A DNA stretch of 30,210 bases from positions 1-30,210 of the forward strand of contig CBDIHP010000002.1 in the NCBI GenBank assembly GCA_965279195.1. The letters are read 5' to 3'. This stretch comes from CBDIHP01 sp965279195. GTDB taxonomy: Bacteria; Planctomycetota; Planctomycetia; Isosphaerales; Isosphaeraceae. This document shows, piece by piece, positions 22,971-30,210 of the stretch; within the stretch, counting starts at the first letter, position 1; each line of letters starts with the position of its first letter. The notes under the pieces are model-generated. The model was not told the origin of the DNA. It did not search any database and worked only from the letters and a program-made list of their open reading frames with translations. The translations under genes were made by a program, and so were the position numbers.

Positions 22971-23894
22971 TCACGGCTCAATCCCTCCGACTCGGACACG
23001 CCCCCGCCGCACCGCCAGCACGATCCCGATCGCCACAGGCAGGACCACGACCGCCCACGGCAAGAGGGCCACGATCAGGAGCAGCAGCCCCTCGCCGAAC
23101 TGTCGGAGGGCGTCGAGGGAGCCGGTGAAGCTGCGGCCGAGCTTGGCGGCGAGGGTGGGGGATTCGGGCGGGGTGTAGCCGCGGACCTCGCGGGCGGTGA
23201 TGGTCACGGTGGTCAGGGCGGTCAGGTCGGCCATGACGCGCAGGCGGCCCTGGATCTGTTCGATCTCGCCGCGCACCCGGCTCAGCTCCCGCTCGACGGC
23301 GAGGATGTCCTCCAGCTTGCCGGTGGAGTCGGACAGGTGCTTGAGCAGCCGCTCCTCCTCGACCTTCTTGGCCTTCTCGCGGGCCCCCAGGTCGTAGAAC
23401 TCGGCCGAGACGTCCTTGGAGTCGGTCCGCAGGCTGGCGACCTCGCCCAGCTTCGCCACCCCCTGGAGGAAGCCGTCGTATCCGTCCACCGGCACCCGCG
23501 CCGTCCACGAGCCCGACCTCGGCTGGCCCGCCGAGCCCTGGACCTCCGACCGCGCCAGGTACCCCTTGCTCGACGCCACCAGGGCCAGCAGGCCCTTCTC
23601 CAGCCTCGCCAGGTCCTCCGTGATCAGATCGACATGCCCATCATAGATGATCTTGCGCGGCAGGCCCGGCGGCGGGGCGGGGGAGCCCTTCTCCTGGACC
23701 GCGGCCTCCCCCGGCAGCCCCCCCTTGTTCGCCGCGAACCCCGCCGCCCGGGCGTCGGCCGACGCCTCCGCGATCGTCGCCGGCGTCGGATTCACCGCCG
23801 CCGACTCGAACCGCTCCATCGACTCGCCGCAACCCGCCAGCCCCAGCAACATCCACGCCCCGACCGCCCACCCCTTCGAAAGCGAACGCCCCAC
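22971..23894 (-). CDS. DUF4349 lipoprotein with C-terminal membrane helix
   Basis: 307 residues from GTG at 23894, chosen because GAGGAGGT lies seven bases upstream and because a lipoprotein signal then begins (LLGLAGC, Cys22). The frame is open far upstream into the trpC antisense, which is not used. The DUF4349 body includes KIIYDGHVDLITEDLARLEK, WTARVPVDGYDGFLQGVAKL and DVSAEFYDLGAREKAKKVEE. A coiled coil follows (LEDILAVERELSRVRGEIEQ), then a membrane helix near 275-297 and a short basic tail ending GGIEP. Many DUF4349 proteins have this lipobox-coiled coil-TM plan; function unknown, envelope location likely. A decayed copy of its 3' end lies at 17321-17450. Confidence 0.85.
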   Translation of the reverse strand: MGRSLSKGWAVGAWMLLGLAGCGESMERFESAAVNPTPATIAEASADARAAGFAANKGGLPGEAAVQEKGSPAPPPGLPRKIIYDGHVDLITEDLARLEKGLLALVASSKGYLARSEVQGSAGQPRSGSWTARVPVDGYDGFLQGVAKLGEVASLRTDSKDVSAEFYDLGAREKAKKVEEERLLKHLSDSTGKLEDILAVERELSRVRGEIEQIQGRLRVMADLTALTTVTITAREVRGYTPPESPTLAAKLGRSFTGSLDALRQFGEGLLLLIVALLPWAVVVLPVAIGIVLAVRRGRVRVGGIEP

Positions 23895-24248
23895 GCCCCA
23901 CCTCCTCGCTCGAATCCACCCCTCGCGACGCCACCTCCTTGCATTACGTCCCAACCCCGATTTTCTGAGGGAACCGGGTCGCATTTTCATCGCGCCAGGC
24001 AACGGGAGCCCCCCCGCCCACGCCGGCGTTTGGGCGAGGCTCTCCCGACCCCGCCCCGACATCCGCCACGCGCCACCACGAAACCGGGTCTCCAGACCCA
24101 TCCGATTCACCATCCGCGTACAATCGCAACACTTACGCACAGGAACCGCGTAAACCAACGTCCAACCACCTCCTGCCCGCACTCCCTCGCCTTGCGTTAT
24201 CCTATCCCTTCGCCAACCGGATTCGCTCGCAGGGAGACGCCCGCCGCC
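23895..24248. other. divergent promoter region, no gene seen
   Basis: This 354-base gap lies between the minus-strand DUF4349 gene and plus-strand trpC. It is slightly AT-richer at 24100-24215 (CGCGTACAATCGCAACACTT; TTGCGTTATCCTATCC), where the trpC promoter probably lies. Spacing to a -35 box is not convincing. No tryptophan leader peptide or attenuator-like hairpin pair was seen. Confidence 0.45.
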
Positions 24249-25073
24249 ATGCCGAACATCCTCGACGAGATCGTCGCCACCAAGCACAAGGAGGTCGCCG
24301 CCGCCCGCCTGCGGATGCCCCTGGAGGAGCTCGAAGACCAGGCCCGCACGGCCCCGCCGGTCCGCGACTTCCGCGCCGCCCTCGCCGGCCCGGGCCCCAT
24401 CCGGCTCATCGCCGAGGTCAAGAAGGCCAGCCCCTCCGCAGGCATCATCCGGGCCGACTTCGAGCCCATCTCCATCGCCCGCACCTACCAGGCCCACGGA
24501 GCCGCCTGCCTCAGCGTCCTCACCGACGTCCCCTACTTCCAGGGGCACCTTTCGTACCTCGCGCGGATCCGGGCGTCCGTCGCCATCCCCCTGCTGCGCA
24601 AGGACTTCCTGATCGACGACTACCAGGTCGTCGAGGCCCGGCTCGCCGGCGCCGACGCGATCCTGTTGATCGCCGAGATCCTCGACGAAGCCGAGCTGAG
24701 GCACCTGCTCGAACTGGCGGAGCAGTGGGGCATGGCCGCCCTGGTCGAGTTCCACGACCCGGCCAACCTGCCCAAGGTCCTGAACGCCGGGGCCAAGATC
24801 GTCGGCGTCAACAACCGCGACCTCACCCGGTTCGTGACCGACCTCGACCTGACCTTGAAGGTCCGCGATCAGATCCCACCGGGCGTGGTGCTCGTCAGCG
24901 AGAGCGGAATCCGGACCCGGGCCGACGTCGAACGCCTCGAGGCCGCCGGCGTCGACGCCATCCTCGTGGGCGAGAGCCTCATGCGGCAGCCCGACATCGG
25001 CCAGGCCGTCGAGGAACTCCTCGGGCTCTCCCTCACGCCCGCAAACTCGACAAGTCCCGAGTCTGCAACCTGA
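24249..25073 (+). CDS. trpC: indole-3-glycerol phosphate synthase
   Basis: 274 residues, ATG at 24249 with AGGGAG upstream. Catalyses ring closure of CdRP to indole-3-glycerol phosphate in tryptophan synthesis, in the cytoplasm. The TIM-barrel motifs are all present: RDFRAAL, LIAEVKKASPSAGIIR (Glu56, Lys58), LSVLTDVPYFQGHLSYL, LLRKDFLID (Lys118), ALVEFHD, KIVGVNNRDL, VLVSESGI and AILVGESLM. Length is typical of the monofunctional enzyme. No other trp gene is in the window, so the pathway is dispersed in this genome. Confidence 0.97.
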   Translation: MPNILDEIVATKHKEVAAARLRMPLEELEDQARTAPPVRDFRAALAGPGPIRLIAEVKKASPSAGIIRADFEPISIARTYQAHGAACLSVLTDVPYFQGHLSYLARIRASVAIPLLRKDFLIDDYQVVEARLAGADAILLIAEILDEAELRHLLELAEQWGMAALVEFHDPANLPKVLNAGAKIVGVNNRDLTRFVTDLDLTLKVRDQIPPGVVLVSESGIRTRADVERLEAAGVDAILVGESLMRQPDIGQAVEELLGLSLTPANSTSPESAT

Positions 25074-25087
25074 TTCCCCGATGCGCG

Positions 25088-25115
25088 CGGCCCCGGGATC
25101 AATTCATCGGGGCCG
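25088..25115. terminator. bidirectional hairpin between convergent trpC and LAB_N gene
   Basis: CGGCCCCG at 25088-25095 pairs exactly with CGGGGCCG at 25108-25115 across a 12-base loop. It sits 15 bases after the trpC stop and overlaps the stop codon of the minus-strand gene (25099-25101), so it could serve both. There is no T-run. Confidence 0.5.
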
Positions 25116-25497
25116 TCCGTCCCGTTTGCGCACGATGCGGCCCGCGTACCGCGTTGCCCCCGAACGTCGGATCCGCCGGGGTCGGTTGCGGGGCAGGGGA
25201 AGCACTCTGGCGGTTCCGCTTCCTCGCCTCTTTCTTTGCCTTGCGCGCGATCAGCATGAGGTTGCGGGCATAAACCACCATCCCCATGCTCTGGCCGACG
25301 ATGATCACCGGGTCCTGCCGGTAGATCGAATACGCCAGCAGATTAAATCCGCCCAGCAGGCTGAACCACCAGAACGCGATCGGCACGACCGAGTCGCGCT
25401 TCTTCTCCGACGCCAGCCACTGGATCAGGAATCGGGTGGTGAACAGCCCCTGGCCGAGGAACCCGATGATCAGCCAGCTCGTCGAGATCTTCTCCAT
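25099..25497 (-). CDS. LAB_N (lipid-A-disaccharide synthase N-terminal domain) membrane protein
   Basis: 132 residues. It matches the stand-alone LAB_N family: WLIIGFLGQGLFTTRFLIQW, then LASEKKRDSVVPIAFWWFSL, then LLGGFNLLAYSIYRQDPVII. Three membrane helices lie at about 8-26, 42-60 and 66-86. A Pro/basic cytoplasmic tail of ~40 residues follows. Proteins of this family typically sit beside polyprenyl-phosphate glycosyltransferases in lipid or cell-wall sugar modification. Here the GT2 gene lies three bases upstream, and CAGGAGGT at its 3' end provides the ribosome site for ATG 25497, so the two are translationally coupled. The exact reaction is not known; flipping or chaperoning a lipid-linked sugar is an inference. 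Confidence 0.88.
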   Translation of the reverse strand: MEKISTSWLIIGFLGQGLFTTRFLIQWLASEKKRDSVVPIAFWWFSLLGGFNLLAYSIYRQDPVIIVGQSMGMVVYARNLMLIARKAKKEARKRNRQSASPAPQPTPADPTFGGNAVRGPHRAQTGRTAPMN

Positions 25498-25500
25498 CCC

Positions 25501-26382
25501 TCAGACCTCCTGCGCCTGGCGAACGCGGATCCCGACCGGATCGGCGACGCTCGTGTCCACGGGCACCACCGACTTCACCTTGTAAGTCACCGGCCGACGC
25601 ATCAGCCAGGCCATGCCCAGCAGGTCGACGACGACCCGGAGCGACCGGTTCCAGATGTTGTAGTGCGAGATGCCGTGCGCCCGATGTCGGTGATTCACCG
25701 GCACTTGCACGATGCGGCAGCCCTCGCGAAGCAGCATCGGGCCGAAGAACCGGTGCCCGCCGCGGAACATCGGCAGCCGCAATACCGCCTCGCGCGGCAT
25801 GATCCGGACGGAGCAGCCGGTGTCGCGGATCGACTGCCCCAGCACCCAGTTCCGGACCCGGTTCGCCCAGCGGCTGATGATCCGCTTGCTCCAGACATCC
25901 CGACGGGACATCCGCCACCCCAGCGCCGCGTCGTGACCCGGAAGCGACTTCCAGAGTTGCGACAGGTCGGCCGGGTCATTCTGGAGATCCGCATCGAGGG
26001 TCGCGACGAACTCCCCGCGAGCCTCGCGGAACCCGGCAAGAGTCGCTGCCGACTGCCCGACATTCTCCGCCAGGCACAGCCAGCGCAGCTCGGGGAAGTC
26101 GGATTTCAGACCTTCCAGAACCTCGATCGAGTTGTCGGTCGAGCCATCATCGACGATGAGGATCTCAAACCCCGACAATGAACCGCCTTCGGTGCTGCGG
26201 GAGACCAGCGGCCGGAGGGACTCGGCAATCTCGCAGACCAGTTGGGGGAGGCTGGCCGACTCGTTCTTGGCCGGCACCACGACCGAAAGCCGGTTGCCGG
26301 AACGGGCTTCGACGCGCAACCAGCCGGCGGAGAGACCCAGAGGTCCCGCCTCCTGGGCGCGATCGTAACGGATCGACGACAT
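25501..26382 (-). CDS. GT2 glycosyltransferase (polyprenyl/dolichol-phosphate sugar synthase type)
   Basis: 293 residues. ATG at 26382 is chosen because GCAAGGAGG lies just upstream; an in-frame GTG at 26403 is less likely. The GT-A fold is shown by LSVVVPAKNES (33-43), ILIVDDGSTDNS (75-85) and the metal-binding DAD in VATLDADLQNDP (127-137). Later come AALGWRMSRRD, DTGCSVRIM and NHRHRAHGISHYN, as in DPM1/ArnC-like enzymes that put a sugar on a lipid-phosphate carrier. No clear membrane helices follow, so it is a soluble or peripheral form. The coupled LAB_N protein downstream supports an inner-membrane role. The sugar cannot be told from sequence. Confidence 0.93.
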   Translation of the reverse strand: MSSIRYDRAQEAGPLGLSAGWLRVEARSGNRLSVVVPAKNESASLPQLVCEIAESLRPLVSRSTEGGSLSGFEILIVDDGSTDNSIEVLEGLKSDFPELRWLCLAENVGQSAATLAGFREARGEFVATLDADLQNDPADLSQLWKSLPGHDAALGWRMSRRDVWSKRIISRWANRVRNWVLGQSIRDTGCSVRIMPREAVLRLPMFRGGHRFFGPMLLREGCRIVQVPVNHRHRAHGISHYNIWNRSLRVVVDLLGMAWLMRRPVTYKVKSVVPVDTSVADPVGIRVRQAQEV

Positions 26383-26610
26383 GCTGCGGGCCTCCTTGCC
26401 CACCGAGAATCGCGATCGACGGACAACGAAATTATCGGTTCTATCGGCAGGATCGCCCCGATTGTCCTACAGTCACTTCGTATTGTTCACGGTTTTCCGA
26501 TCCCGTCCATCCCAAGATGCCCACCGCAACACACCGGATCACCGTGGACACCGGGCCTCACAACTGCTAGCCTCACCACGCCCTAGAGCCACCGCGCGAG
26601 GACCCGCGCC

Positions 26611-28113
26611 ATGAGCACCCTGAGCCCCCTCGAATCGATCAAGTCACCACTCTACGATCCGAGCATCCCGGAGGCATCCGCCGAACGGGCAATCCGCATT
26701 CCGACCCACCTCATCCGCTCCAACCCCTTCAGCATCAGCATTTACGGCGACCCCGACGCCGAGACCGACGACCTCCTCGAGAGCGTCCGCCAGTTCGGGA
26801 TCCTCGTCCCCCTGGTCGTCGTCAACCGCACCGACCTGCCCGGCTCCTACGAAGTCCTCTCCGGACACCGCCGCCTCGCCTGTGCCCGCATCCTCGAGTT
26901 CCCCGACGCCCCCTGCGATATCCTCGACTTCCCCGACGAGACCGACCGCCGCCGCGCCGTCCTCGAATACAACCGCCAGCGCCGCAAGACCTTCAGCCAG
27001 CTCATGCGCGAAGCCGACGCCCTCGAAACGCTGATGGCGCAGGATGCCCAGCAGCGTAGTCGTTCCAATCTCCGGCGAAAGGCAAGCGAGGCGAAGTCCA
27101 CCGAGTGTCTGAATTCAGACGCTCGGGAAAATTGCGACGAGTGGGCTCCTTCTATCGAGTGTCTGAATTCAGACACTCGGGAAAGAGATCCGCTTCAGGT
27201 AGACTCAGCCAGCCAGTCAGAGGCTTCTACAAGACCTGGACGTGGTCAAAACCAAAGGACGGACTACCGAGTCGCCCAGGCAATCGGTCTCGGCGGCAAG
27301 GACCTCTACCGCCAGGCCCGGACCCTCTGGAAATCCGCCCTCAACGGCGACACCCGCGCCCGGCACGCCCTCGCCCAGGTCGATGCGGGCTCGAAATCGA
27401 TCCACGCCGCCTACAAGGATTTGCGGCGCCGCGACAAGTTCACGACCGGATTCCGCCCAACTCCTTACGACGTCTGGTCATTCCGGCATGACCGCGCCTT
27501 CGGCATCTCCCACCCCGGTTCCATCCCGGCCGGCATCATCGCCCACCTCGTCCACTACTATAGCGAACCCGACGCCCTCGTCGTCGACCCCATGGCAGGG
27601 GGGGGCACCACCCTCGACGTCTGCGAATCCATGGGACGCCGTTGTCTGGCCTACGACATCAATCCCACCCGCCTTGACATCCAGCAGAACGACATCCGCG
27701 ACGGCTTCCCCCCCGAAGCGGAGTCCTGCGCCCTCGTCTTCTACGACCCGCCCTATCACACCATGCTGGCGGGGAAATACATCGACGACCAGATTGGCGT
27801 CGCCTCGCTCCCCGAGTGGAAGGATTTCCTCGATCTCCTCGCCAGAAACGCATTGACGATCCTCCGGCCGGGAGGTTTCGTCGGGCTCCTGCTCGCCAAC
27901 CAGACCGAGAAAGACCTGCCCGCCGGGAACGGTTACCTCGACCACGTCGTATTCGGCTACCAATCCCTGCAAAACGCGGGTTTCCTCCCTGAGCGTCGGG
28001 TCAGCTGCCCCATGAGCGGTTCCTTTCTCCCCCAGCACGTCCGCCGCGCGAGATCCGAAGGTCGCATGCTCGGTCAGGTCCGCGACCTCCTGATCATGAG
28101 GAAGCCCGGTTGA
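26611..28113 (+). CDS. ParB/Srx-domain - DNA methyltransferase fusion
   Basis: 500 residues, ATG at 26611 after GAGGA. Residues ~25-130 form a ParB/sulfiredoxin-like N-domain: IPTHLIRSNPF, DLLESVRQFGILVPLVVV and the conserved SGHRRLA (84-90). A polar linker (~145-215) carries two copies of ECLNSD-x-RE encoded by DNA palindromes. A helical segment (DYRVAQAIGLGGKDLYRQAR) resembles a ParB HTH. The C-terminal ~210 residues are an N6-adenine/N4-cytosine methyltransferase, with the AdoMet motif DPMAGGGTTLDV at 326-337 and catalytic DPPYHT at 379-384; motif I precedes motif IV. Such fusions occur on phages and plasmids as orphan methylases. No restriction gene is adjacent. It converges on the winged-helix gene with a 4-base gap. 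Confidence 0.9.
   Translation: MSTLSPLESIKSPLYDPSIPEASAERAIRIPTHLIRSNPFSISIYGDPDAETDDLLESVRQFGILVPLVVVNRTDLPGSYEVLSGHRRLACARILEFPDAPCDILDFPDETDRRRAVLEYNRQRRKTFSQLMREADALETLMAQDAQQRSRSNLRRKASEAKSTECLNSDARENCDEWAPSIECLNSDTRERDPLQVDSASQSEASTRPGRGQNQRTDYRVAQAIGLGGKDLYRQARTLWKSALNGDTRARHALAQVDAGSKSIHAAYKDLRRRDKFTTGFRPTPYDVWSFRHDRAFGISHPGSIPAGIIAHLVHYYSEPDALVVDPMAGGGTTLDVCESMGRRCLAYDINPTRLDIQQNDIRDGFPPEAESCALVFYDPPYHTMLAGKYIDDQIGVASLPEWKDFLDLLARNALTILRPGGFVGLLLANQTEKDLPAGNGYLDHVVFGYQSLQNAGFLPERRVSCPMSGSFLPQHVRRARSEGRMLGQVRDLLIMRKPG
27101..27126. repeat. in-frame palindrome 1 inside the ParB-methyltransferase gene
   Basis: A 26-bp palindrome with one mismatched pair, built on GTCTGAATTCAGAC and flanked by CCGAG/CTCGG. 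It encodes TECLNSDARE in the linker. Its centre is 54 bases (18 codons) from the second copy. Confidence 0.85.
27156..27179. repeat. in-frame palindrome 2 inside the ParB-methyltransferase gene
   Basis: A perfect 24-bp palindrome, CGAGTGTCTGAA followed by TTCAGACACTCG, in the same reading frame as copy 1. It encodes IECLNSDTRE. Either an inserted palindromic element that became protein-coding, or a binding site for the encoded protein. Confidence 0.88.
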
Positions 28114-28117
28114 CGAC

Positions 28118-29221
28118 TCACCCCTGCGTCAAAGGTTCCCCGCCCGCGAGTTCGTATACCATCCCCCGCACGAACGGATTGGAAAGCGTCGGATTCCGCC
28201 TCACCATCGGCTCAGGGAGGAGCCGGACGGCCTGACGGATCAGGTTATCGAGGGAATCAGGGCTCAGGCTCCGGATCAGCAACTCAATCGCCGCCTCTTC
28301 CTGCGCTCTGGCTCTCGCCTGGCGTTCTTTGGCTTCCCGCTCATTCTGGATTCGCACCTGGGCTTCCAGCTCTTTGCGACGTGTTTCAAGCCGACTCGCC
28401 ACTTGAGGGAGCAGGTCATACCCGTCTTCAATCCCCGCACGGATGTACCCCGGACCGTTCTGCAGCTTCCCCTGGCTCTGCAAGTAAAGGGCATTCAGCA
28501 GGACCTTCGCCACATCCTCCGGCGCCTTCTGCGCCGCGAGCCGCTCCGCGAGTCTCCTCGGGATCCCATTCTCCGTCAACAACTCTTGCACATCCACAGC
28601 AACTTGCAACCGCCCGTCCGAGGTCAAGTGGAAGGGGGTTCCCGGAATCGGGATGCTGAGTGTCTCTTCTCTAGTTCGTGAATCTCGTTCGGGCCCACCT
28701 GCGGGGCCGCTCGGGCCGAAGAACTGGGCCAGCTCCTTGAAAGAATTTGGGCGCGGTTCCGGGGGGGGGGTGAAAGAATTTGGGACAGTTCCGAGGGGGT
28801 CCCTGAAAAAATCTGGGACAGTTTGGACCGAAAATTGTCCTTCCATGTGGTCCGTGGAACTGGGCGCATGTTCCGTCGTTCGCGGGAGCGAGCTGACCGC
28901 ATGAGCAGAATCCCCCCGAACCTTCTTCTTGCCGGGGCGTTCCGGGGCCTGGCGGATCACCTTGTACGCCGAGGACCGTCCCTTGGCCTTGTGAGTCGTG
29001 AGTAACCCCGCCGTCGACAACTCGTCGATCGCGGCCAGCACCGTCTGCCGACTCAATCCCGCCTGCTTGGCGATCGTCCGGATGCTCGGATATGCCCAGC
29101 CGGTACCGAAATCCGAGTAAAGGCCCACGATCAGGTAGACCTTGATCGCCGAACCGCCGAGCGTCTGAAACGCCTCGGAACGGAGCAAGTCGTGCTCAAC
29201 GCGAAAGAAGAGCGCGTCCAT
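28118..29221 (-). CDS. winged-helix replication-initiator-like protein
   Basis: 367 residues from ATG at 29221; AGGGAGG lies 12 bases upstream and overlaps an alternative GTG at 29233. Residues ~1-95 form a winged helix of the plasmid/phage replication type: AIKVYLIVGLYSDFGTGWAY, PSIRTIAKQAGLSRQTVLAA, IDELSTAGLL and an SSAYKVI wing. A Pro/Phe-rich linker repeats a short motif (TVPDFFR, TVPNSFT, RPNSFKELAQFF); the gene has a run of nine or ten C here (plus-strand G-run near 28762). The C-terminal half is helical with a charged coiled coil (RRKELEAQVRIQNEREAKER). Its role is probably DNA binding at a replicon or regulatory region. It follows the smaller winged-helix gene by 61 bases and converges with the ParB-methyltransferase. 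Confidence 0.78.
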   Translation of the reverse strand: MDALFFRVEHDLLRSEAFQTLGGSAIKVYLIVGLYSDFGTGWAYPSIRTIAKQAGLSRQTVLAAIDELSTAGLLTTHKAKGRSSAYKVIRQAPERPGKKKVRGDSAHAVSSLPRTTEHAPSSTDHMEGQFSVQTVPDFFRDPLGTVPNSFTPPPEPRPNSFKELAQFFGPSGPAGGPERDSRTREETLSIPIPGTPFHLTSDGRLQVAVDVQELLTENGIPRRLAERLAAQKAPEDVAKVLLNALYLQSQGKLQNGPGYIRAGIEDGYDLLPQVASRLETRRKELEAQVRIQNEREAKERQARARAQEEAAIELLIRSLSPDSLDNLIRQAVRLLPEPMVRRNPTLSNPFVRGMVYELAGGEPLTQG

Positions 29222-29282
29222 GTCGGCGGTCACCCTCCCTGGGACCGACTTTGTGGGGCAAAGTGGGTTTGGCGTGGAATTA

Positions 29283-29594
29283 TTAGGCGGAAATGTGCTC
29301 GGGCGGGTCCGGCACGTAGTAGGTCTTCACCTTGCCCCGCTCGTGGGTCGTGGACACCACCAGGCCCAGGTCCTCCAGCCGCACCAGGCTATCCATGATG
29401 GTGGGGCAGGAGAGCTTCGTCCGCCGCATGAGCTGCGACAGGCTGATGGTGACGCTCTGGTCGGGGATCCCCCCGCAGGCCTCGAGCATCGCCAGGTAGA
29501 CCTTGATCGCCTCCCCCTTGATCCGCGCGAGATACCCGCGGTCAAAGAGGACGCTCTTCAGCCAATCCGTCTGTGTGGCCATGGCAACGGGCAC
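29283..29594 (-). CDS. small winged-helix DNA-binding protein
   Basis: 103 residues from GTG at 29594, which has AGGAGG ten bases upstream; ATG at 29582 (MATQTDWLK) is the alternative. It is a single winged helix: GEAIKVYLAMLEACGGIPDQ, SVTISLSQLMRRTKLSCPTI, MDSLVRLEDLGLVVSTTHER and GKVKTYYVP. IKVYL...A and the helix order match the N-domain of the next gene, so the two are likely relatives from the same replication or copy-control module. The open frame up to 29756 has no start support. This is the first gene of a two-gene set. Confidence 0.75.
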   Translation of the reverse strand: MPVAMATQTDWLKSVLFDRGYLARIKGEAIKVYLAMLEACGGIPDQSVTISLSQLMRRTKLSCPTIMDSLVRLEDLGLVVSTTHERGKVKTYYVPDPPEHISA

Positions 29595-29954
29595 GGCGAA
29601 ACCCCCTCCTGAGGACGTTCGCACAAGATTCCCCAGCCCGGGCCGCCCCCTTATAGAGGGGAAACGACCCCTTCGCAGGCCACCGGATCGGGCATCCGCC
29701 CTGGATCCGAAGGCCTGGTTCGACCATTCCGCGGCCGAATGATCCATCGGGAACATCTAGCATGGTCGGCACAACCAGTATCGGGCGTCGGGGCAAACAA
29801 CCTGTAACACCGCTCAGAACACCCCACGTTCATGGCCCCATTACCAGTAGCGGAGGGACCCAAAGCACTCACGTCCGGACCAAATCTCCCAGGTGTAAAT
29901 CTATTCCAGATAATGCTTTGAGGCAGATGATCGGAGAATTTCCTCGGTGGGTTG

Positions 29955-29982
29955 TTGACCTTCGCTCAGGATCCTGTACTAT
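29955..29982 (+). promoter_or_regulatory. sigma70-like promoter pointing to the right edge
   Basis: TTGACC at 29955-29960 and TACTAT at 29977-29982 with a 16-base spacer. No gene with a ribosome site follows inside the window, so it could drive a gene beyond the edge or a non-coding RNA. Confidence 0.4.
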
Positions 29983-30053
29983 GACTCTCGCCGCTGATGA
30001 CAACGACTGACGCGAAAACAAACGCGACAGCAACTCAGCGAGCAGCTAGCCCT

Positions 30054-30073
30054 GCGACTCACTGATGAGTCGC
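30054..30073 (+). repeat. perfect 8-bp hairpin downstream of the promoter-like site
   Basis: GCGACTCA (30054-30061) and TGAGTCGC (30066-30073) enclose CTGA. The next ~25 bases form a second stem, CGTCGAT/ATCGACG around GTTG. A pair of close hairpins behind a promoter would fit a structured leader or small RNA. Confidence 0.45.
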
Positions 30074-30210
30074 CTTTCGTCGTCGATGTTGATCGACGGC
30101 GACACGTCTTGACCGGACGGATTCGCTGGACTATGGTTCAGCAGGAGGCCGCTCCAAGCAGGACGCGAATCCGGGCGGGATGAGGCCGGAGTGGTGGCCG
30201 CAAGGCTGAC

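Larger units (their letters stand above)
29595..30210. other. 616-base window end without a convincing gene
   Basis: Upstream DNA of the minus-strand winged-helix pair. The plus-strand frame 29762-30010 (82 codons) has no domain or ribosome site, and codon use unlike the neighbours; I do not call it. From 29800 on, GC content drops. A promoter-like pair and two hairpins point rightward and are listed separately. Nothing at the right edge is recognisable as the start of a gene. Confidence 0.5.

Noticed and set aside
23895..24755. 594-residue version of the DUF4349 protein
   Set aside because: Its first half is the antisense of trpC. GTG at 23894 has a strong ribosome site and starts a proper lipoprotein signal.
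29762..30010. 82-codon plus-strand frame near the right end
   Set aside because: No ribosome site or domain, codon use unlike the neighbours, and it contains a promoter-like sequence within its own 3' part.

Overview
The window is GC-rich (around 70% in most genes) with dense GC-ending codons. Gene content and style suggest a planctomycete, probably of the Isosphaeraceae: formylglycine-generating-enzyme-fold lipoproteins, HEAT-repeat proteins, a DUF4349 lipoprotein, a CHAT/STAND/TPR giant protein, heavy-metal RND pumps, and many short dispersed hairpin repeats between genes. This assignment is inferred from gene content and style; I could not run a taxonomic search.

Layout. (1) 1-6021: a heavy-metal efflux block. 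It holds the end of a DUF4198-DUF3386 protein, a CusB/CzcB-type periplasmic adaptor, a CusA/CzcA-type RND pump, and an 18-bp perfect terminator-like hairpin. (2) 6064-10037: a small membrane-anchored HEAT protein in lower-GC DNA between two copies of a repeat, a degenerate receiver-domain protein, a formylglycine-enzyme-fold lipoprotein, a 63-aa helix-turn-helix protein and a DUF1697 protein. (3) 10038-10717: gene-free, repeat-rich DNA with two tandem ~120-bp repeats running into a broken copy of the lipoprotein's 3' end. (4) 10718-17201, minus strand: the most interesting locus. A 1458-aa CHAT-protease/STAND-NTPase/TPR protein overlaps an unknown 301-aa protein, and an LCAT-like lipase/acyltransferase follows. 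The TPR part has 13 near-identical 41-residue units. The likely reading is an NTP-dependent sensor-effector (conflict or defence) system. (5) 17202-17716: gene-free, with a broken 3' end of a DUF4349 gene beside two more copies of the repeat seen in region 3.

(6) 17717-22765, minus strand: an asparagine synthase of the exopolysaccharide-cluster type, 780 bases without a convincing gene, an unknown protein and a HEAT-repeat protein. (7) 22971-26382: DUF4349 lipoprotein, trpC (plus strand), and a coupled pair of a membrane LAB_N protein and a GT2 glycosyltransferase. (8) 26611-30210: a ParB-methyltransferase fusion carrying two in-frame DNA palindromes in its linker, facing two small winged-helix replication/regulation-type genes. 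This looks like accessory (plasmid- or phage-derived) DNA. The last 600 bases have a promoter-like sequence and hairpins but no convincing gene.

The clearest candidates for something undescribed are the CHAT-STAND-TPR/unknown/LCAT operon with its recently amplified repeat array, the in-frame palindromes in the ParB-methyltransferase, and a dispersed repeat that twice abuts a truncated gene 3' end.
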